The position numbers and the translations under genes are program-made. A stretch of 64,000 nt of DNA from Yersinia entomophaga (GTDB lineage: Bacteria; Pseudomonadota; Gammaproteobacteria; Enterobacterales; Enterobacteriaceae). The notes under the pieces were generated by a model. It had not been told where the DNA came from. It saw only the letters and a list, made by a program, of their open reading frames with translations, and made no database searches. Position 1 is the first letter of the stretch; each line of letters begins with the position of its first letter. Positions 19,326 through 33,853 of the stretch are shown here, in pieces. Where the stretch lies: NCBI RefSeq assembly GCF_001656035.1, contig NZ_CP010029.1, positions 1,662,288 through 1,726,287 on the forward strand. Reading direction: 5' to 3'.

Positions 19326-19445
19326 ATGCCTGGCAGTGTCCTACTCTCGCATGGGGAGACCCCACACTACCATCGGCGCTACGGCGTTTCACTTCTGAGT
19401 TCGGCATGGGATCAGGTGGGACCACCGCGCTATTGCCGCCAGGCA
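19326..19445 (-). rRNA. rrf: 5S ribosomal RNA
   Basis: This 120-nt sequence begins TGCCTGGCGGCAATAGCGCG and ends GCCAGGCAT, with the conserved CCGAACTCAGAAGTGAAACG core. It follows the 23S gene by about 110 bp. Confidence 0.98.
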
Positions 19446-19554
19446 AATTCTGTTTCAATCAACCCGCCACGTGATTTACACCACACAGCCAGTCAATCCA
19501 ATCTGTTAACAATGCTGAAAATCAAAACGCTCTCTAAAACACCTTCGGTGTTGT

Positions 19555-22461
<2,907 letters not shown>

Positions 22462-22599
22462 TCACAACCCGAAGGTGTCTTTCGACATCATCGTGCTGCG
22501 ATTATTGAGAGACTCTACCTGCAGGTGACTCCTTGTCTCGGTAAATCTACGGAGAGACAAGTTTTAGCTGCAGTGTTTCAATTTTCAGCTTGTTCCAGA

Positions 22600-22611
22600 T
22601 TGTTAAAGAGC
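22600..22611 (-). promoter_or_regulatory. boxA antitermination element in the 16S-23S spacer
   Basis: On the minus strand the spacer reads GCTCTTTAACAA, the boxA sequence bound by NusB and S10 that keeps RNA polymerase from terminating within the rRNA operon. It lies between tRNA-Ala and 23S, as in E. coli. Confidence 0.85.
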
Positions 22612-22670
22612 AATATTTCACAACATACTGTCCACCTTGCGGCAGCAATATATTTTGAAATAGTTTTATA

Positions 22671-22746
22671 TGGTGGAGCTAAGCGGGATCGAACCGCTGA
22701 CCTCCTGCGTGCAAGGCAGGCGCTCTCCCAGCTGAGCTATAGCCCC
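22671..22746 (-). tRNA. alaT: tRNA-Ala (TGC anticodon)
   Basis: The 76-nt cloverleaf begins GGGGCTATAGCTCAGCTGGG, carries the TGC anticodon in CTTGCAC and ends in an encoded CCA. It is the second spacer tRNA between 16S and 23S. Confidence 0.98.
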
Positions 22747-22854
22747 ATATAAAAAGCAAATACCTTATTGCTGCAACTCATGTCCAGACAAGGCGCAGAC
22801 ACGCACGTTTATTGTTATAAACGAATGTGACGGTAACGCACTACAGGGATGAGT

Positions 22855-22931
<77 letters not shown>

Positions 22932-23033
22932 AACAAGGTACTAAAGCCCGACTAATCTCTCAGCCCGGCCTTATTTGCTCGTTACTTTCTATCAGACAAT
23001 CTGTGTGGACACTGCGCAATGCGTATCATTAGG

Positions 23034-24576
<1,543 letters not shown>

Positions 24577-24758
24577 AAGATTTGTTTGATTTGCTACCGA
24601 AGTAGCGATGCTCAAAGATTACTTTCTGCAAATATGCATTCGAACCGAAGTTCAAATGTTTACTGCTTTGGTCACTCTTCAAGACTTGATATTTCTTCTG
24701 CCTGCCGAAACAGGCTTTGATATCGTCTTGCGAGTGCCCACACAGATTGTCTGATAAA

Positions 24759-24770
24759 TTGTTAAAGAGC
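24759..24770 (-). promoter_or_regulatory. boxA antitermination element in the rRNA leader
   Basis: GCTCTTTAACAA on the minus strand, between promoter P2 and 16S, matches the leader boxA of enterobacterial rRNA operons. Confidence 0.88.
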
Positions 24771-24820
24771 GTTCGTTACCCGTTCGCTTGCGGCGAATCT
24801 TACGGTAACGCGGGAGGCAG

Positions 24821-24848
24821 ATAATACGCTTTCCCGCTGAAGTGTCAA
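24821..24848 (-). promoter_or_regulatory. rRNA operon promoter P2
   Basis: On the minus strand TTGACA (24843-24848) and TATTAT (24821-24826) are 16 bp apart, followed by a GC-rich discriminator. It lies about 125 bp downstream of P1, the usual rrn arrangement. Confidence 0.9.
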
Positions 24849-24950
24849 GCTTTTCTTTTCAACTTTCGTTTTAAGAACCGGCGTTTCCGCCTGCTTAACA
24901 CTTCCTGACCCGGCGAAGTTTGTTTCGTTGTTCCCGGTCAGTGGAGGCGC

Positions 24951-24978
24951 ATTATAGGGAGTTCCTGACAGGCTGCAA
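24951..24978 (-). promoter_or_regulatory. rRNA operon promoter P1
   Basis: TTGCAG (24973-24978), a 16-bp spacer and a perfect TATAAT (24951-24956) on the minus strand are followed by GCGCCTCC, the GC-rich discriminator that makes rrn P1 promoters sensitive to ppGpp. AT-rich DNA upstream (24980-25015) is in the position of an UP element. Confidence 0.92.
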
Positions 24979-25029
24979 CCCCTAATTTCAAATAATTTTC
25001 CAACCGGCTTTTTTTTAGGCAAAACTCCA

Positions 25030-25893
25030 TTAAATTGCGAGTTTTTTCAGCATTGGAAAGCCATAACCCTGTAAAACGGGCAATAAAGCATCAGTATCCG
25101 CATCTAACGCCATGCAATAAGCCACATTATCTTCCTGAGTAGAAATGACATTCTCTTGTGAAGAAATCAGCCAGGCAGTTCTGCGGGCAATCGCAGCACC
25201 GGAATCAACCATTCGCGTCCCCTCTGGCAACACCTGCGCCAGCTCTTCAGCTAATAGAGGGAAATGAGTACAGCCTAATACCACGGTGTCCGGCGGCTCA
25301 CGCATACTCAGCCACGGATTAAGGATTTTCTTTAATGCAGAAAGAGGCACTTCCCCACCGTGTAATTTGGTTTCCGCCAGTTCCACCAGCTCAGATGAAC
25401 CCAACAGCTCGATTTTGCAATCAGTCGCAAAGCGCGCGATCAGATCCAGAGTATATGAACGGTGCACAGTTGCCCGAGTTGCCAATAGCCCAACGACACC
25501 ATTGCGGGTTAACCGCGCCGCAGGCTTGATTGCGGGTACGACACCAACAACAGGGAAAGAGAAGCGCTCACGTAAAGCTGGGAGGGAAACGGTGCTGGCG
25601 GTATTACAGGCGATGACGACAATGGCAAGGGGATGTTGTTGCTGAACCGCAGTGACGATCTCTACTACACGCTCGACAATAAACTCTTCGGACTTCTCTC
25701 CATAAGGAAAGGCGACGTTATCGAAAGCATATATATAGTGAAGATCCGGCAGAAGCTGCCGAATCTCTTGGTACACAGACAGCCCGCCGACGCCGGAATC
25801 AAAAATCAGCGCCGTCGGACGAATGGAAGTGTCTGCCTTAGAAGTTATAGCTTCCAGTGAAGTAGTATTCGCGTCCTGGGGTTTGGTAGCCAT
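25030..25893 (-). CDS. murI: MurI, glutamate racemase
   Basis: MurI makes D-glutamate for peptidoglycan in the cytoplasm. The 287-residue product (E. coli 285) has the two catalytic cysteine motifs of the family, VIACNTAST and [10 protein letters not shown], and [14 protein letters not shown] near the N-terminus. The start is taken at ATG 25893 (MATKPQDAN), as in E. coli; the frame is open 28 codons further up but that part lies inside btuB. The first 56 bp overlap the 3' end of btuB in another frame, an overlap also present in E. coli. The rRNA promoter follows its stop. Confidence 0.96.
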   Translation of the reverse strand: MATKPQDANTTSLEAITSKADTSIRPTALIFDSGVGGLSVYQEIRQLLPDLHYIYAFDNVAFPYGEKSEEFIVERVVEIVTAVQQQHPLAIVVIACNTASTVSLPALRERFSFPVVGVVPAIKPAARLTRNGVVGLLATRATVHRSYTLDLIARFATDCKIELLGSSELVELAETKLHGGEVPLSALKKILNPWLSMREPPDTVVLGCTHFPLLAEELAQVLPEGTRMVDSGAAIARRTAWLISSQENVISTQEDNVAYCMALDADTDALLPVLQGYGFPMLKKLAI

Positions 25894-27721
25894 AAACCGT
25901 CTCATAATCTTTATCAAACAGGTTGGCGATTCTACCACGAACCGTAAGATGAGAGGTGACTGGATATGACACAGCAAGATCCCACAAGCTTACACCACCG
26001 AGTTTTACCGTTCTTTCAGGGTAAACACTGTAGTCTTTGTCATAACGCTGCCCAAGATACTGATAGGTTATAGACCAATCCAAATCAGCAACTTGCCAGT
26101 CCAACTGGTATTTAACCTGTTGTTTAGCACGACGAGTCAGAACTTCATTAGTTTCCGCATTGCGTGGATCCAGATATTCCAAAGTAAGCTGATGCGATAA
26201 CGGTCCGGTATCGAATGAACCTGTCCATTCCACGCCCTTAATGGTGGCTTGATTGACGTTGAAATAGCTACTGGTCAGATTGCTGTAATCAATAAGTTGT
26301 TCAATATCATTACGGTAAGCGGACAAGCGCCAGTTTAACGCCCCGGTCAGCCCTTCGATACCCCCTTCCCATTGCTTGCTTTCTTCTGGCTTGAGATTGG
26401 CATTACCACCGAAAGCACTATATAGCTGCATCAGGTTAGGGGCTTTATAGGCCGTTCCATAGGAACCGATAAGCCGATAGCCCTCAACAAACTCCCAACC
26501 AGCACTGGTTTGCCATGTGGAATGCCAGCCAAATTGGGAATTATCGTCGCTTCGCACTGAGCCTTCCAAGGTAACATCACTAACTTGCTGCTGCCCTGTC
26601 AGATAAATACCGGTATTACGCTGTGTAAAATCAGAGGTGGTATTCGAATTGCTACTCTTACGCTCGGTTTTCTGCTCCTGCCAATCAGCTCCAGCGGCGA
26701 TCGTGCCATTCGCCACCTGGAAAGTATTACCCCACTGTAGGTTATATTGCTCAGCATCGTCTAAAGAGGCGGTAATATCATGGGGGCCAAAGAGTGGGCT
26801 GTAATTATAATCTTTGGTGCGGTTATAGCTGGCTATCAGCTGAGAGGCATAAATACCGTTTTTATAGCGTAGCCCCGTATCATAGGTGCGACTAGACAAT
26901 TTACGCGTATCTATCAGTGCTAATGGGTTACTGAAATTAGCATAGCCGTCATAGTCACTGCGGTTATCGAAACCGTATACACGGGCAAAACCATTAAACT
27001 GCTCGTTAAATTGATGCTCTAATCCTGCCCACAGCATTTTTCCCATAAAACCATCGCGGTCAGGCTGACGTGGGCCACCAGCTTCCGGCATCCCCGCTAC
27101 AATGTCATATCCTTTGGTGTAGGTATAATTACCAGCCAAAGTGATTGTAGTGTCTTCACCCAACTTTTGCTGTGTTGAACCATCGTAGGTTTGATAACCG
27201 TGAGAACCCAGCCCTGCAGATAAAGTTGTGCCCGGGTTCTCACGCGCGGTAAGAATGTTAACAACCCCGCCAATCGCATCAGAGCCATATACCGCAGAGC
27301 GTGGCCCACGAATATATTCAATACGTTGTACCAACGAAATCGGAATTTGGCTGAGATCCGATGCGCCAGTGATCCCGGCCTGATTTAATCGAACACCGTC
27401 GATCAAAACCAGCACATGCCGGGATTCGGTGCCACGGATAAACAACGAGCTACGCTGCCCCATACCACCGTCTTGCGCAATATCAACACCCGGTAAACGG
27501 CGTAAAACATCATTAATACTGGTCGCCTGCCAGCGCACAATATCCTCACGGGTTACGATATTCATTGGCGCTAATACGCTGGATATTGGCTGAGGGAAGC
27601 GGTTTGCAGTGACCACCATTTGGTCTCTAGTGTCAGAAGAGGTGTTGGAACTGTCTTGCGCCCAGCCAGAAAAGGCTGTCACAGATAGAGCCGTGAACAG
27701 CGTATATTTTTTAATTGTCAT
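25838..27721 (-). CDS. btuB: BtuB, TonB-dependent vitamin B12 outer membrane receptor
   Basis: BtuB imports cobalamin across the outer membrane using TonB energy. The product from the ATG at 27721 is 627 residues (E. coli 614). It has a signal peptide ending in FSGWAQ, a TonB box region [10 protein letters not shown], the plug domain ([53 protein letters not shown]) and a 22-strand barrel ending in YYFTGSYNF with the terminal Phe. An in-frame ATG at 27730 is rejected because the known ribosome site GGATGC precedes 27721. Expression is controlled by the cobalamin riboswitch directly upstream. Confidence 0.96.
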   Translation of the reverse strand: MTIKKYTLFTALSVTAFSGWAQDSSNTSSDTRDQMVVTANRFPQPISSVLAPMNIVTREDIVRWQATSINDVLRRLPGVDIAQDGGMGQRSSLFIRGTESRHVLVLIDGVRLNQAGITGASDLSQIPISLVQRIEYIRGPRSAVYGSDAIGGVVNILTARENPGTTLSAGLGSHGYQTYDGSTQQKLGEDTTITLAGNYTYTKGYDIVAGMPEAGGPRQPDRDGFMGKMLWAGLEHQFNEQFNGFARVYGFDNRSDYDGYANFSNPLALIDTRKLSSRTYDTGLRYKNGIYASQLIASYNRTKDYNYSPLFGPHDITASLDDAEQYNLQWGNTFQVANGTIAAGADWQEQKTERKSSNSNTTSDFTQRNTGIYLTGQQQVSDVTLEGSVRSDDNSQFGWHSTWQTSAGWEFVEGYRLIGSYGTAYKAPNLMQLYSAFGGNANLKPEESKQWEGGIEGLTGALNWRLSAYRNDIEQLIDYSNLTSSYFNVNQATIKGVEWTGSFDTGPLSHQLTLEYLDPRNAETNEVLTRRAKQQVKYQLDWQVADLDWSITYQYLGQRYDKDYSVYPERTVKLGGVSLWDLAVSYPVTSHLTVRGRIANLFDKDYETVYGYQTPGREYYFTGSYNF

Positions 27722-27726
27722 GAAAA

Positions 27727-28020
27727 GCATCCAAACTTAATTGGCGGATGCCGCAGAACCATGGCCGGTAGCACGCGACGGCCACAAATATTGCGACGTA
27801 ATACCGGCAGGTTTTCGGGCTTGGGATTTATTGCCTCAACCTCCTTATTAAAGTGCGAACTCTTAATAGATGAGGTAAAGCAATACCGGGCGATGACTTC
27901 CCATCCGCTATGGACAGTGTCTGTTAATAAACTATCGCCGTGACTTCCCCTTACCGCTGCGCGTCAGCTCTGGATTCACACCAGATTCCCATTTCACTCT
28001 CAGCTGGAGGCCGGACGGCA
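27727..28020 (-). promoter_or_regulatory. Cobalamin (AdoCbl) riboswitch of btuB
   Basis: On the minus strand the leader contains GGGAATCTGGTGTGAATCC, then AGAGCTGACGCGCAGCGGTA, GGATGGGAAGTC, and the B12 box AAGCCCGAAAACCTGCC at about 27805-27822. All are core elements of the cobalamin aptamer and match the E. coli btuB leader. The expression platform is a hairpin between GCATCC (27746-27751 on the minus strand) and GGATGC (27727-27732), which sequesters the btuB ribosome site. Binding of adenosylcobalamin is expected to stabilise it and block translation. The exact 5' end is not determined. Confidence 0.93.
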
Positions 28021-28160
28021 ATGCTACGATCAACATAAATAGATGTCTAGACTGCTATGATTGTAACGAGGAATAAACACGACAAAACTGGACTTCATAG
28101 TCACATCCCCTACAATCCCGCAGGAATAACCATCCTTTTTACTGCCAGACGAGACGAAAC

Positions 28161-29264
28161 ATGACCCCCGACATCCTGCCTACTGAAAATTACGATCACC
28201 AATTGGCGGAGAAAATTGCCTCTCTCAAAGAGATGATGTCGCCGTTCAAGGCACCTGAACCGGAGGTTTTTCGTTCTCCGGCAGAACATTACCGTATGAG
28301 AGCCGAGTTTCGCGTTTGGCATGATGAAGATGAGCTGTACCACATCATGTTTGATCAGCACACCAAGCAGCGTATTCGCGTTGAACAATTCCCTGTCGCC
28401 AGCGTACTGATCAACCGTCTGATGAGCGCGCTAATGACCGCTATCCGCGCGCAGCCTATTTTGCGTCGCAAACTGTTCCAGATTGATTACCTATCAACAC
28501 GCAGCGGCAAAATCATTGCTTCTTTACTGTATCACCGTCAATTGGACGAAGAATGGCAACAGCACGCCATGGCATTGCGGGATCAGCTGCGTGCTGAAGG
28601 CTTTGATTTACAATTGATTGGTCGCGCCGCTAAAACCAAAATCATGTTAGATCATGACTATGTCGATGAAATTCTACCGGTCGCTGGCCGCGATATGATT
28701 TATCGTCAGGTAGAAAACAGCTTTACCCAACCAAACGCCGCGGTAAATATTCACATGCTGGAGTGGGCGCTGGACGTCACTCAAGGTGCTAGCGGCGATC
28801 TGTTAGAGCTGTATTGCGGTAACGGTAATTTCTCTTTGGCATTGGCGCGAAATTTTGATCGGGTACTGGCTACCGAGATTGCTAAACCTTCCGTTGCAGC
28901 GGCACAATTTAATATTGCGGCTAACCATATTGATAACGTGCAGATTATTCGTATGTCGGCGGAAGAGTTTACTCAGGCCATGCAGGGCGTACGTGAGTTC
29001 AATCGCCTGAAAGGTATTGATCTGAAAAGCTATAACTGCGAAACCATTTTTGTCGATCCTCCACGCAGTGGCCTGGATGACGAAACCATCAAGATGGTGC
29101 AAGAATATCCACGTATTCTCTATATTTCCTGTAACCCGGAAACGCTGCGAGCTAATCTAGAACAACTACAACACACTCATAAAATCAGTCGGCTGGCGCT
29201 ATTCGACCAATTCCCTTATACCCATCATATGGAATGCGGTGTGTGGCTGGAAAAACGCGACTAA
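28161..29264 (+). CDS. trmA: TrmA, tRNA (uracil-54-C5)-methyltransferase
   Basis: TrmA makes ribothymidine at position 54 of nearly all tRNAs using S-adenosylmethionine. The 367-residue product (E. coli 366) shows the SAM-binding [16 protein letters not shown] near 215, [10 protein letters not shown] near 299 and the catalytic cysteine in [11 protein letters not shown] near 324; the C-terminal glutamate base lies in HHMECGVWL. The ATG at 28161 gives the usual N-terminus [15 protein letters not shown]. It is divergent from btuB, with the riboswitch between them. Confidence 0.96.
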   Translation: MTPDILPTENYDHQLAEKIASLKEMMSPFKAPEPEVFRSPAEHYRMRAEFRVWHDEDELYHIMFDQHTKQRIRVEQFPVASVLINRLMSALMTAIRAQPILRRKLFQIDYLSTRSGKIIASLLYHRQLDEEWQQHAMALRDQLRAEGFDLQLIGRAAKTKIMLDHDYVDEILPVAGRDMIYRQVENSFTQPNAAVNIHMLEWALDVTQGASGDLLELYCGNGNFSLALARNFDRVLATEIAKPSVAAAQFNIAANHIDNVQIIRMSAEEFTQAMQGVREFNRLKGIDLKSYNCETIFVDPPRSGLDDETIKMVQEYPRILYISCNPETLRANLEQLQHTHKISRLALFDQFPYTHHMECGVWLEKRD

Positions 29265-29276
29265 TCAGACAGCAAA

Positions 29277-29299
29277 AAGGGCAACATAGCGTTGCCCTT
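29277..29299. terminator. Bidirectional terminator between trmA and yijD
   Basis: AAGGGCAAC, loop ATAGC, GTTGCCCTT is a perfect 9-bp hairpin. The minus strand has a run of five T after it, so it mainly ends the fabR-yijD transcript; it also follows trmA. Confidence 0.85.
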
Positions 29300-29353
29300 C
29301 TGATTTCAGCCTAATGGATTCCCACTCAATATTTCATGCCATAAGCGGGTATT

Positions 29354-29722
29354 TCACTGTGATTCTGTTGCTGCTGCTTTACGCGCCTTCAGTTTGAAGA
29401 AAATCCAGAATACCAATATCACACACAGGATAGACGGCAAAAAATTCGAGCCTATCTGCGGATACTCGACCCGAATAATGGCACTGTAGGCCAGAATACC
29501 CAGCAGGAAACACGCCGAAGCCAGTTTAGGCAGCCCCAACGGCATTGGGTAGTTAAGATAACGCTGATGCAGACAGTAAACGGCCAGAACCAAAGCCAGC
29601 AACGGGAATAGCGAAAAAGAAACGAATGAGCTAAACAATGCGGCAAAAGAACCGTTTACTGCAAGCCCGGCAATCAACGCCAATATAAGGGTGCCATTTT
29701 CACGGCGAGGTTGTTCCATCAT
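29354..29722 (-). CDS. yijD: YijD, inner membrane protein of unknown function
   Basis: The product is a small membrane protein of about 122 residues (E. coli 119) with four hydrophobic segments: [48 protein letters not shown] and [15 protein letters not shown], ending in a basic tail. The frame is open to 29779 but the ATGs at 29722 or 29719 follow an AGGAAG ribosome site and match the E. coli start. It lies 13 bp downstream of fabR, an arrangement shared with E. coli, and is probably co-transcribed. No function is established for it that I know of. Confidence 0.9.
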   Translation of the reverse strand: MMEQPRRENGTLILALIAGLAVNGSFAALFSSFVSFSLFPLLALVLAVYCLHQRYLNYPMPLGLPKLASACFLLGILAYSAIIRVEYPQIGSNFLPSILCVILVFWIFFKLKARKAAATESQ

Positions 29723-29735
29723 CTTCTTCCTTACT

Positions 29736-30377
29736 TTACTTTTCTTCAACACGGGATACAGCAAGCCTTTCCTGTTCACGGCGATACCAATAATAAGCGC
29801 CCTTGGAAATCATCCGTAACTGCAAGACTAACCGCTCCTCTAACTGTCGCCGTTGTTCAATATCAACGTCCAGCACTTCCGCACCGGCACTGAACACAAT
29901 TGTGACCATGGCCTCAGCCTGCGCTTCGGTGAAGCTGCGCGGCATATGATTTTCCAATTCGAGATAGTCGGCCAGTTCTGCAATAAAATGCTGAATTTCG
30001 CGGGCTACAGCGGCACGGAAAGCCGCCGAGGTACCGGAACGCTCCCGTAGTAGCAAACGGAAGGCATTCGGATTGTTTCCAATAAACTCCATAAAGGTTG
30101 AGACCGAGGTGCGGATAACGCTACCGCCTTTGGCTATGCGTTGGCGAGCCTGGCGCATCAGTTGACGCAACATCAGGCCACTTTCATCCACCATAGTCAG
30201 GCCCAGTTCATCTACATCGCGGAAGTGGCGGTAAAATGAAGTAGGCGCAATACCGGCTTCGCGGGAAACTTCCCGCAGACTCAAGCTAGCGAAACTCCGC
30301 TCCGCACTCAGTTGGCTGAACGCCGCTTCGATCAGGGAACGACGCGTTCGCTCTTTTTGTTGTGCTCTGACGCCCAT
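29736..30377 (-). CDS. fabR: FabR, TetR-family repressor of unsaturated fatty acid synthesis
   Basis: FabR (213 aa; E. coli 215) represses fabA and fabB in response to the unsaturated to saturated acyl ratio. The N-terminal TetR helix-turn-helix is [20 protein letters not shown] near residue 35-55, and the ligand domain follows. The conserved start [15 protein letters not shown] is at 30377; upstream in-frame residues are unlike the family. It is divergent from sthA and forms a two-gene unit with yijD. Confidence 0.95.
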   Translation of the reverse strand: MGVRAQQKERTRRSLIEAAFSQLSAERSFASLSLREVSREAGIAPTSFYRHFRDVDELGLTMVDESGLMLRQLMRQARQRIAKGGSVIRTSVSTFMEFIGNNPNAFRLLLRERSGTSAAFRAAVAREIQHFIAELADYLELENHMPRSFTEAQAEAMVTIVFSAGAEVLDVDIEQRRQLEERLVLQLRMISKGAYYWYRREQERLAVSRVEEK

Positions 30378-30596
30378 AATCGTACCCAAAAGATATCCAT
30401 TTTCTTTAGCTAAGCCATATAGTAAGCAATATACCAAACTTTATAGTAACAACGACTATACAAACACATCATCCTTATCCGCGTAAGAACGAATTTACAG
30501 CAGGAGCCAAAGCCAACTGCCTAATGATGATTGGGTTATTTATAGGATGATGTTAATGTATCGTTGTAATTTTGTATAAAAATAGGTCTCTCCTAC

Positions 30597-31997
30597 ATGC
30601 AACAGCACTTCCATTTTGATGCCATCGTTATTGGCTCGGGCCCTGGCGGTGAAGGTGCCGCTATGGGATTGGTGAAACAAGGGGCTCGCGTTGCCGTGAT
30701 TGAACGGTATAACAATGTGGGCGGTGGATGTACCCACTGGGGTACCATTCCTTCCAAAGCCCTGCGCCATGCCGTTAGCCGTATTATTGAATTCAACCAG
30801 AACCCACTTTACAGCGACAACTCGCGTGCCATCAGCTCCTCTTTCTCCGATATTTTGCGCCACGCCGATCGGGTCATTAACCAGCAAACCCGCATGCGAC
30901 AAGGTTTTTACGATCGTAACCATTGTCAGATGTTTTCCGGTGATGCCAGCTTTGTCGACGCCAAAACCCTTAACGTACGTTACGCCGACGGCACGTCCGA
31001 TCGCCTGACGGCCGATAACATCGTTATCGCGACCGGTTCGCGGCCTTATCGCCCGGAGAACGTTGATTTTACCCACGAGCGTATTTACGACAGCGACACT
31101 ATTTTGCAGCTCAGCCACGAGCCACAGCACGTCATTATTTACGGTGCGGGAGTGATTGGCTGTGAATATGCATCGATCTTCCGGGGATTGAGCGTCAAAG
31201 TTGATTTAATCAACACCCGTGATCGTCTGCTGGCATTTCTCGATCAGGAAATGTCCGATGCGCTCTCCTATCACTTCTGGAATAACGGCGTGGTTATCCG
31301 CCACAACGAAGAGTTTGAGCAGATTGAAGGCACTCCTGATGGCGTTATCGTCCACCTGAAGTCCGGCAAGAAAGTGAAAGCCGATTGCCTGCTGTATGCC
31401 AACGGGCGTACCGGCAACACCAGCGGACTCGGTTTGGAAAATATCGGTCTGGAAGCGGACAGTCGTGGTCTGCTGAAGGTCAATAGCATGTACCAAACCG
31501 CGTTGCCTCATGTCTATGCCGTAGGAGATGTGATTGGCTATCCAAGTCTGGCATCCGCCGCTTACGATCAGGGCCGAATTGCTGCGCAGGCCATGATTCA
31601 AGGGGAAGCGCAGGTTCATCTGATTGATGATATTCCTACCGGAATTTATACCATTCCTGAAATCAGCTCCGTCGGGAAAACTGAGCAGGAACTGACAGCG
31701 ATGAAAGTGCCTTATGAAGTTGGCCGGGCGCAGTTTAAGCATTTGGCTCGGGCGCAGATCGTCGGTATGGATGTTGGTAGCCTGAAAATTTTATTCCATC
31801 GGGAAACCAAACAGATTTTGGGTATTCATTGCTTTGGCGAACGCGCCGCAGAGATTATTCATATCGGTCAGGCCATTATGGAACAAAAAGGTGAAGGTAA
31901 TACCCTGGAGTATTTCGTGAATACTACCTTCAACTATCCAACCATGGCCGAAGCCTATCGCGTTGCGGCTCTCAATGGCTTAAACCGCCTGTTCTAA
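30597..31997 (+). CDS. sthA: SthA (UdhA), soluble pyridine nucleotide transhydrogenase
   Basis: This cytoplasmic flavoprotein (466 aa, the E. coli length) moves hydride between NADPH and NAD and drains excess NADPH. It belongs to the pyridine nucleotide-disulfide oxidoreductase fold: FAD motif [19 protein letters not shown] at the N-terminus, NAD motif [15 protein letters not shown] near 180, and [17 protein letters not shown] near 305. The usual CxxxxC redox pair is CTHWGT, with the second cysteine replaced by threonine, as is characteristic of SthA. Its last 18 bp overlap the end of oxyR on the other strand. Confidence 0.97.
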   Translation: MQQHFHFDAIVIGSGPGGEGAAMGLVKQGARVAVIERYNNVGGGCTHWGTIPSKALRHAVSRIIEFNQNPLYSDNSRAISSSFSDILRHADRVINQQTRMRQGFYDRNHCQMFSGDASFVDAKTLNVRYADGTSDRLTADNIVIATGSRPYRPENVDFTHERIYDSDTILQLSHEPQHVIIYGAGVIGCEYASIFRGLSVKVDLINTRDRLLAFLDQEMSDALSYHFWNNGVVIRHNEEFEQIEGTPDGVIVHLKSGKKVKADCLLYANGRTGNTSGLGLENIGLEADSRGLLKVNSMYQTALPHVYAVGDVIGYPSLASAAYDQGRIAAQAMIQGEAQVHLIDDIPTGIYTIPEISSVGKTEQELTAMKVPYEVGRAQFKHLARAQIVGMDVGSLKILFHRETKQILGIHCFGERAAEIIHIGQAIMEQKGEGNTLEYFVNTTFNYPTMAEAYRVAALNGLNRLF

Positions 31998-32897
31998 CGG
32001 CGCGCTCATGCGAATTTGCATGTGATCGCGTATCGCCTCGGCTAGTTGCTCATAGCGGCCACGCAATGGGGAGCCGGGGCGATAAACCAGAGCAATAGTG
32101 CGCTTCGGCTCCGGTTTGTAGCATTCCAGATAGCAGACACCGTCGCGCTCTTTTTCTTTTGGTACCGCCAGTGATGGCAATAAGGTGATGCCGCTGCCCG
32201 CCGCGACCATATTGCGCAGAGTTTCTAAACTGGTCGCGCGAAAATGGGTATCTTCCTCAGCACCCGCCTGGAAGCAAAAACCCATTGCCTGATCGCGCAA
32301 GCAGTGACCATCTTCCAGCATCAATAATTTTTCTCCTGCTAATTCATGCATTTGCACGCGGTCACGCTTCGCCCATGGATGGTCGGAATAAACCGCCAGA
32401 TTCATTGGCTCATCAAATAACGGCACTTCGATAAAAGCTTCGGTCTCTTTGACCAACGCTAAAATAGCGCAATCCAGTTTACCGCTGTCCAGCTGTGCCA
32501 ACAGATTATGAGTCTGCGCCTCGTGTAGATACATCTCCAGCTTTGGAAAAGCCTGATGCAGCATCGGAATAATTTGAGGTAATAAATATGGCCCGACAGT
32601 GGGAATCAAACCAATATGTAGCGGCCCGGACATACTCTCGCCCTGCAAACTGGCCATCTCTTTGAGCACTTTTACTTCCCGCAATACGGTTCTGGCCTGA
32701 TCCACCAACAGCAAGCCAGCCTGGGTAAACAGCACCTTACGGCTGGTTCGCTCCAGCAGCATCACACCCAGTTCATCTTCCAACTTACGAATCTGGCCGC
32801 TTAAGGTCGGCTGGCTGACATGGCAGGAATCCGCAGCACGTCGGAAATGACGAAACTCGGCCAAAGCCACCAGATACTCGAGATCGCGAATGTTCAT
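31980..32897 (-). CDS. oxyR: OxyR, peroxide-sensing LysR-type regulator
   Basis: OxyR (305 aa, as in E. coli) senses hydrogen peroxide through an intramolecular disulfide and activates antioxidant genes. The N-terminal helix-turn-helix is [20 protein letters not shown] to [14 protein letters not shown]. The redox cysteines are in [13 protein letters not shown], at the positions of Cys199 and Cys208. It is divergent from the prx-grx gene, and the 146-bp intergenic region holds an OxyR-type binding site that could also mediate autoregulation. E. coli has the oxyS sRNA in this place; I see no oxyS-like sequence here. Confidence 0.97.
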   Translation of the reverse strand: MNIRDLEYLVALAEFRHFRRAADSCHVSQPTLSGQIRKLEDELGVMLLERTSRKVLFTQAGLLLVDQARTVLREVKVLKEMASLQGESMSGPLHIGLIPTVGPYLLPQIIPMLHQAFPKLEMYLHEAQTHNLLAQLDSGKLDCAILALVKETEAFIEVPLFDEPMNLAVYSDHPWAKRDRVQMHELAGEKLLMLEDGHCLRDQAMGFCFQAGAEEDTHFRATSLETLRNMVAAGSGITLLPSLAVPKEKERDGVCYLECYKPEPKRTIALVYRPGSPLRGRYEQLAEAIRDHMQIRMSAPLEQAV

Positions 32898-32914
32898 CTG
32901 CTCTCCACTTTATG

Positions 32915-32951
32915 ATAGTCAATAACGATAGGTAAGATAGCAACCAGTGAT
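32915..32951. promoter_or_regulatory. OxyR binding site between oxyR and prx-grx
   Basis: The order ATAG (32915-32918), 7 bp, CGAT, 7 bp, ATAG (32937-32940), 7 bp, TGAT (32948-32951) reproduces the spacing of the OxyR consensus, four ATAG/CTAT elements separated by 7 bp. Two elements are perfect and two match at three or two of four positions. It lies 18 bp before oxyR and 92 bp before prx-grx. Confidence 0.65.
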
Positions 32952-33043
32952 TAGATCTATCAAGAGATAAAGTAAATAATGTGTCTCAAGAAAGAAAAGC
33001 CTAACTAAATGAAAAATTATGTTTTCTAATTAAGGAGTTACAC

Positions 33044-33775
33044 ATGTTTACCAGCCAAGAAGGTAAAAAAGTCCCACAGGTTACTTTCCATACCCGTCAG
33101 GGCGACCAGTGGGTTGACGTAACGACTGATGACCTGTTTAAAGATAAAACCGTTATCGTATTTTCACTGCCGGGCGCGTTCACCCCGACCTGTTCTTCCA
33201 GCCATTTACCGCGCTACAACGAGTTATCCGGCGTGTTCAAACAGCATGGCGTAGACAGCATTCTGTGCATTTCGGTCAACGACACTTTCGTAATGAACGC
33301 CTGGAAAGCCGACCAACATGCCGAAAATATTACTTTCGTGCCAGACGGCAACGGTGAATTCACCAAAGGCATGAACATGCTGGTAGAGAAGGCCGACCTT
33401 GGCTTTGGCCCACGCTCATGGCGTTACTCCATGCTGGTACGCAACGGCGTGGTAGAAAAAATGTTCGTTGAACCAAACAAACCGGGCGATCCGTTTGAAG
33501 TGTCCGACGCTGACACCATGCTGAAATATTTAGCGCCAGAATACAAAGTGCAGGAATCCGTGGCTATTTTCACCAAACCGGGCTGCCCATTCTGTGCTAA
33601 AGCGAAACAAATGTTGCAGGATCGCGGTATACAATATGAAGAAATCGTACTGGGTAAAGACGCAACTACCGTGAGTCTGCGCGCCGTCAGCGGCCGTTCA
33701 ACTGTACCGCAAGTGTTTATCGGTGGCCGTCATATTGGTGGCAGCGACGATTTAGAAACCTATCTGCCAGCCTGA
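33044..33775 (+). CDS. Hybrid peroxiredoxin-glutaredoxin (Prx5-Grx fusion)
   Basis: The 243-residue protein joins an N-terminal peroxiredoxin 5 domain (about 1-160; peroxidatic cysteine in [14 protein letters not shown]) to a C-terminal glutaredoxin domain (about 170-243; redox pair GCPFC, cis-proline STVPQVF, then [10 protein letters not shown]). Such fusions, first studied in Haemophilus and related bacteria, reduce hydroperoxides with glutathione as donor, the Grx part recycling the Prx part. The ATG has an AAGGAG site. It is divergent from oxyR and has an OxyR site upstream, so peroxide induction is inferred. A terminator hairpin follows it, directly before the Lpd-like gene. Confidence 0.94.
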   Translation: MFTSQEGKKVPQVTFHTRQGDQWVDVTTDDLFKDKTVIVFSLPGAFTPTCSSSHLPRYNELSGVFKQHGVDSILCISVNDTFVMNAWKADQHAENITFVPDGNGEFTKGMNMLVEKADLGFGPRSWRYSMLVRNGVVEKMFVEPNKPGDPFEVSDADTMLKYLAPEYKVQESVAIFTKPGCPFCAKAKQMLQDRGIQYEEIVLGKDATTVSLRAVSGRSTVPQVFIGGRHIGGSDDLETYLPA

Positions 33776-33812
33776 TTACATCAATAAAAAAGAAGCCAAC
33801 GTGAAGTATTTT

Positions 33813-33837
33813 GGTAGGCCTCGGCCTACCCTTTTTT
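33813..33837 (+). terminator. Terminator hairpin between prx-grx and the Lpd-like gene
   Basis: GGTAGGCC, TC, GGCCTACC is a perfect 8-bp stem followed by CTTTTTT. It ends only 16 bp before the ATG of the next gene, so a promoter for that gene does not fit between them. It may be a partial terminator that lowers expression of the second gene relative to the peroxidase. Confidence 0.85.
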
Positions 33838-33853
33838 CCTGTTAGGAGCGGAT

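Noticed and set aside
30540..31130. A 196-codon minus-strand frame opposite sthA
   Set aside because: It is long but entirely antisense to sthA, its composition mirrors the complementary codons, and it matches no protein family I recognise.
31206..31742. A 178-codon minus-strand frame opposite sthA
   Set aside because: Also antisense to a conserved gene with no recognisable domain or ribosome site.
32898..33043. An oxyS-like small RNA divergent from oxyR
   Set aside because: The interval is only 146 bp before prx-grx and shows no oxyS-like sequence or internal terminator.
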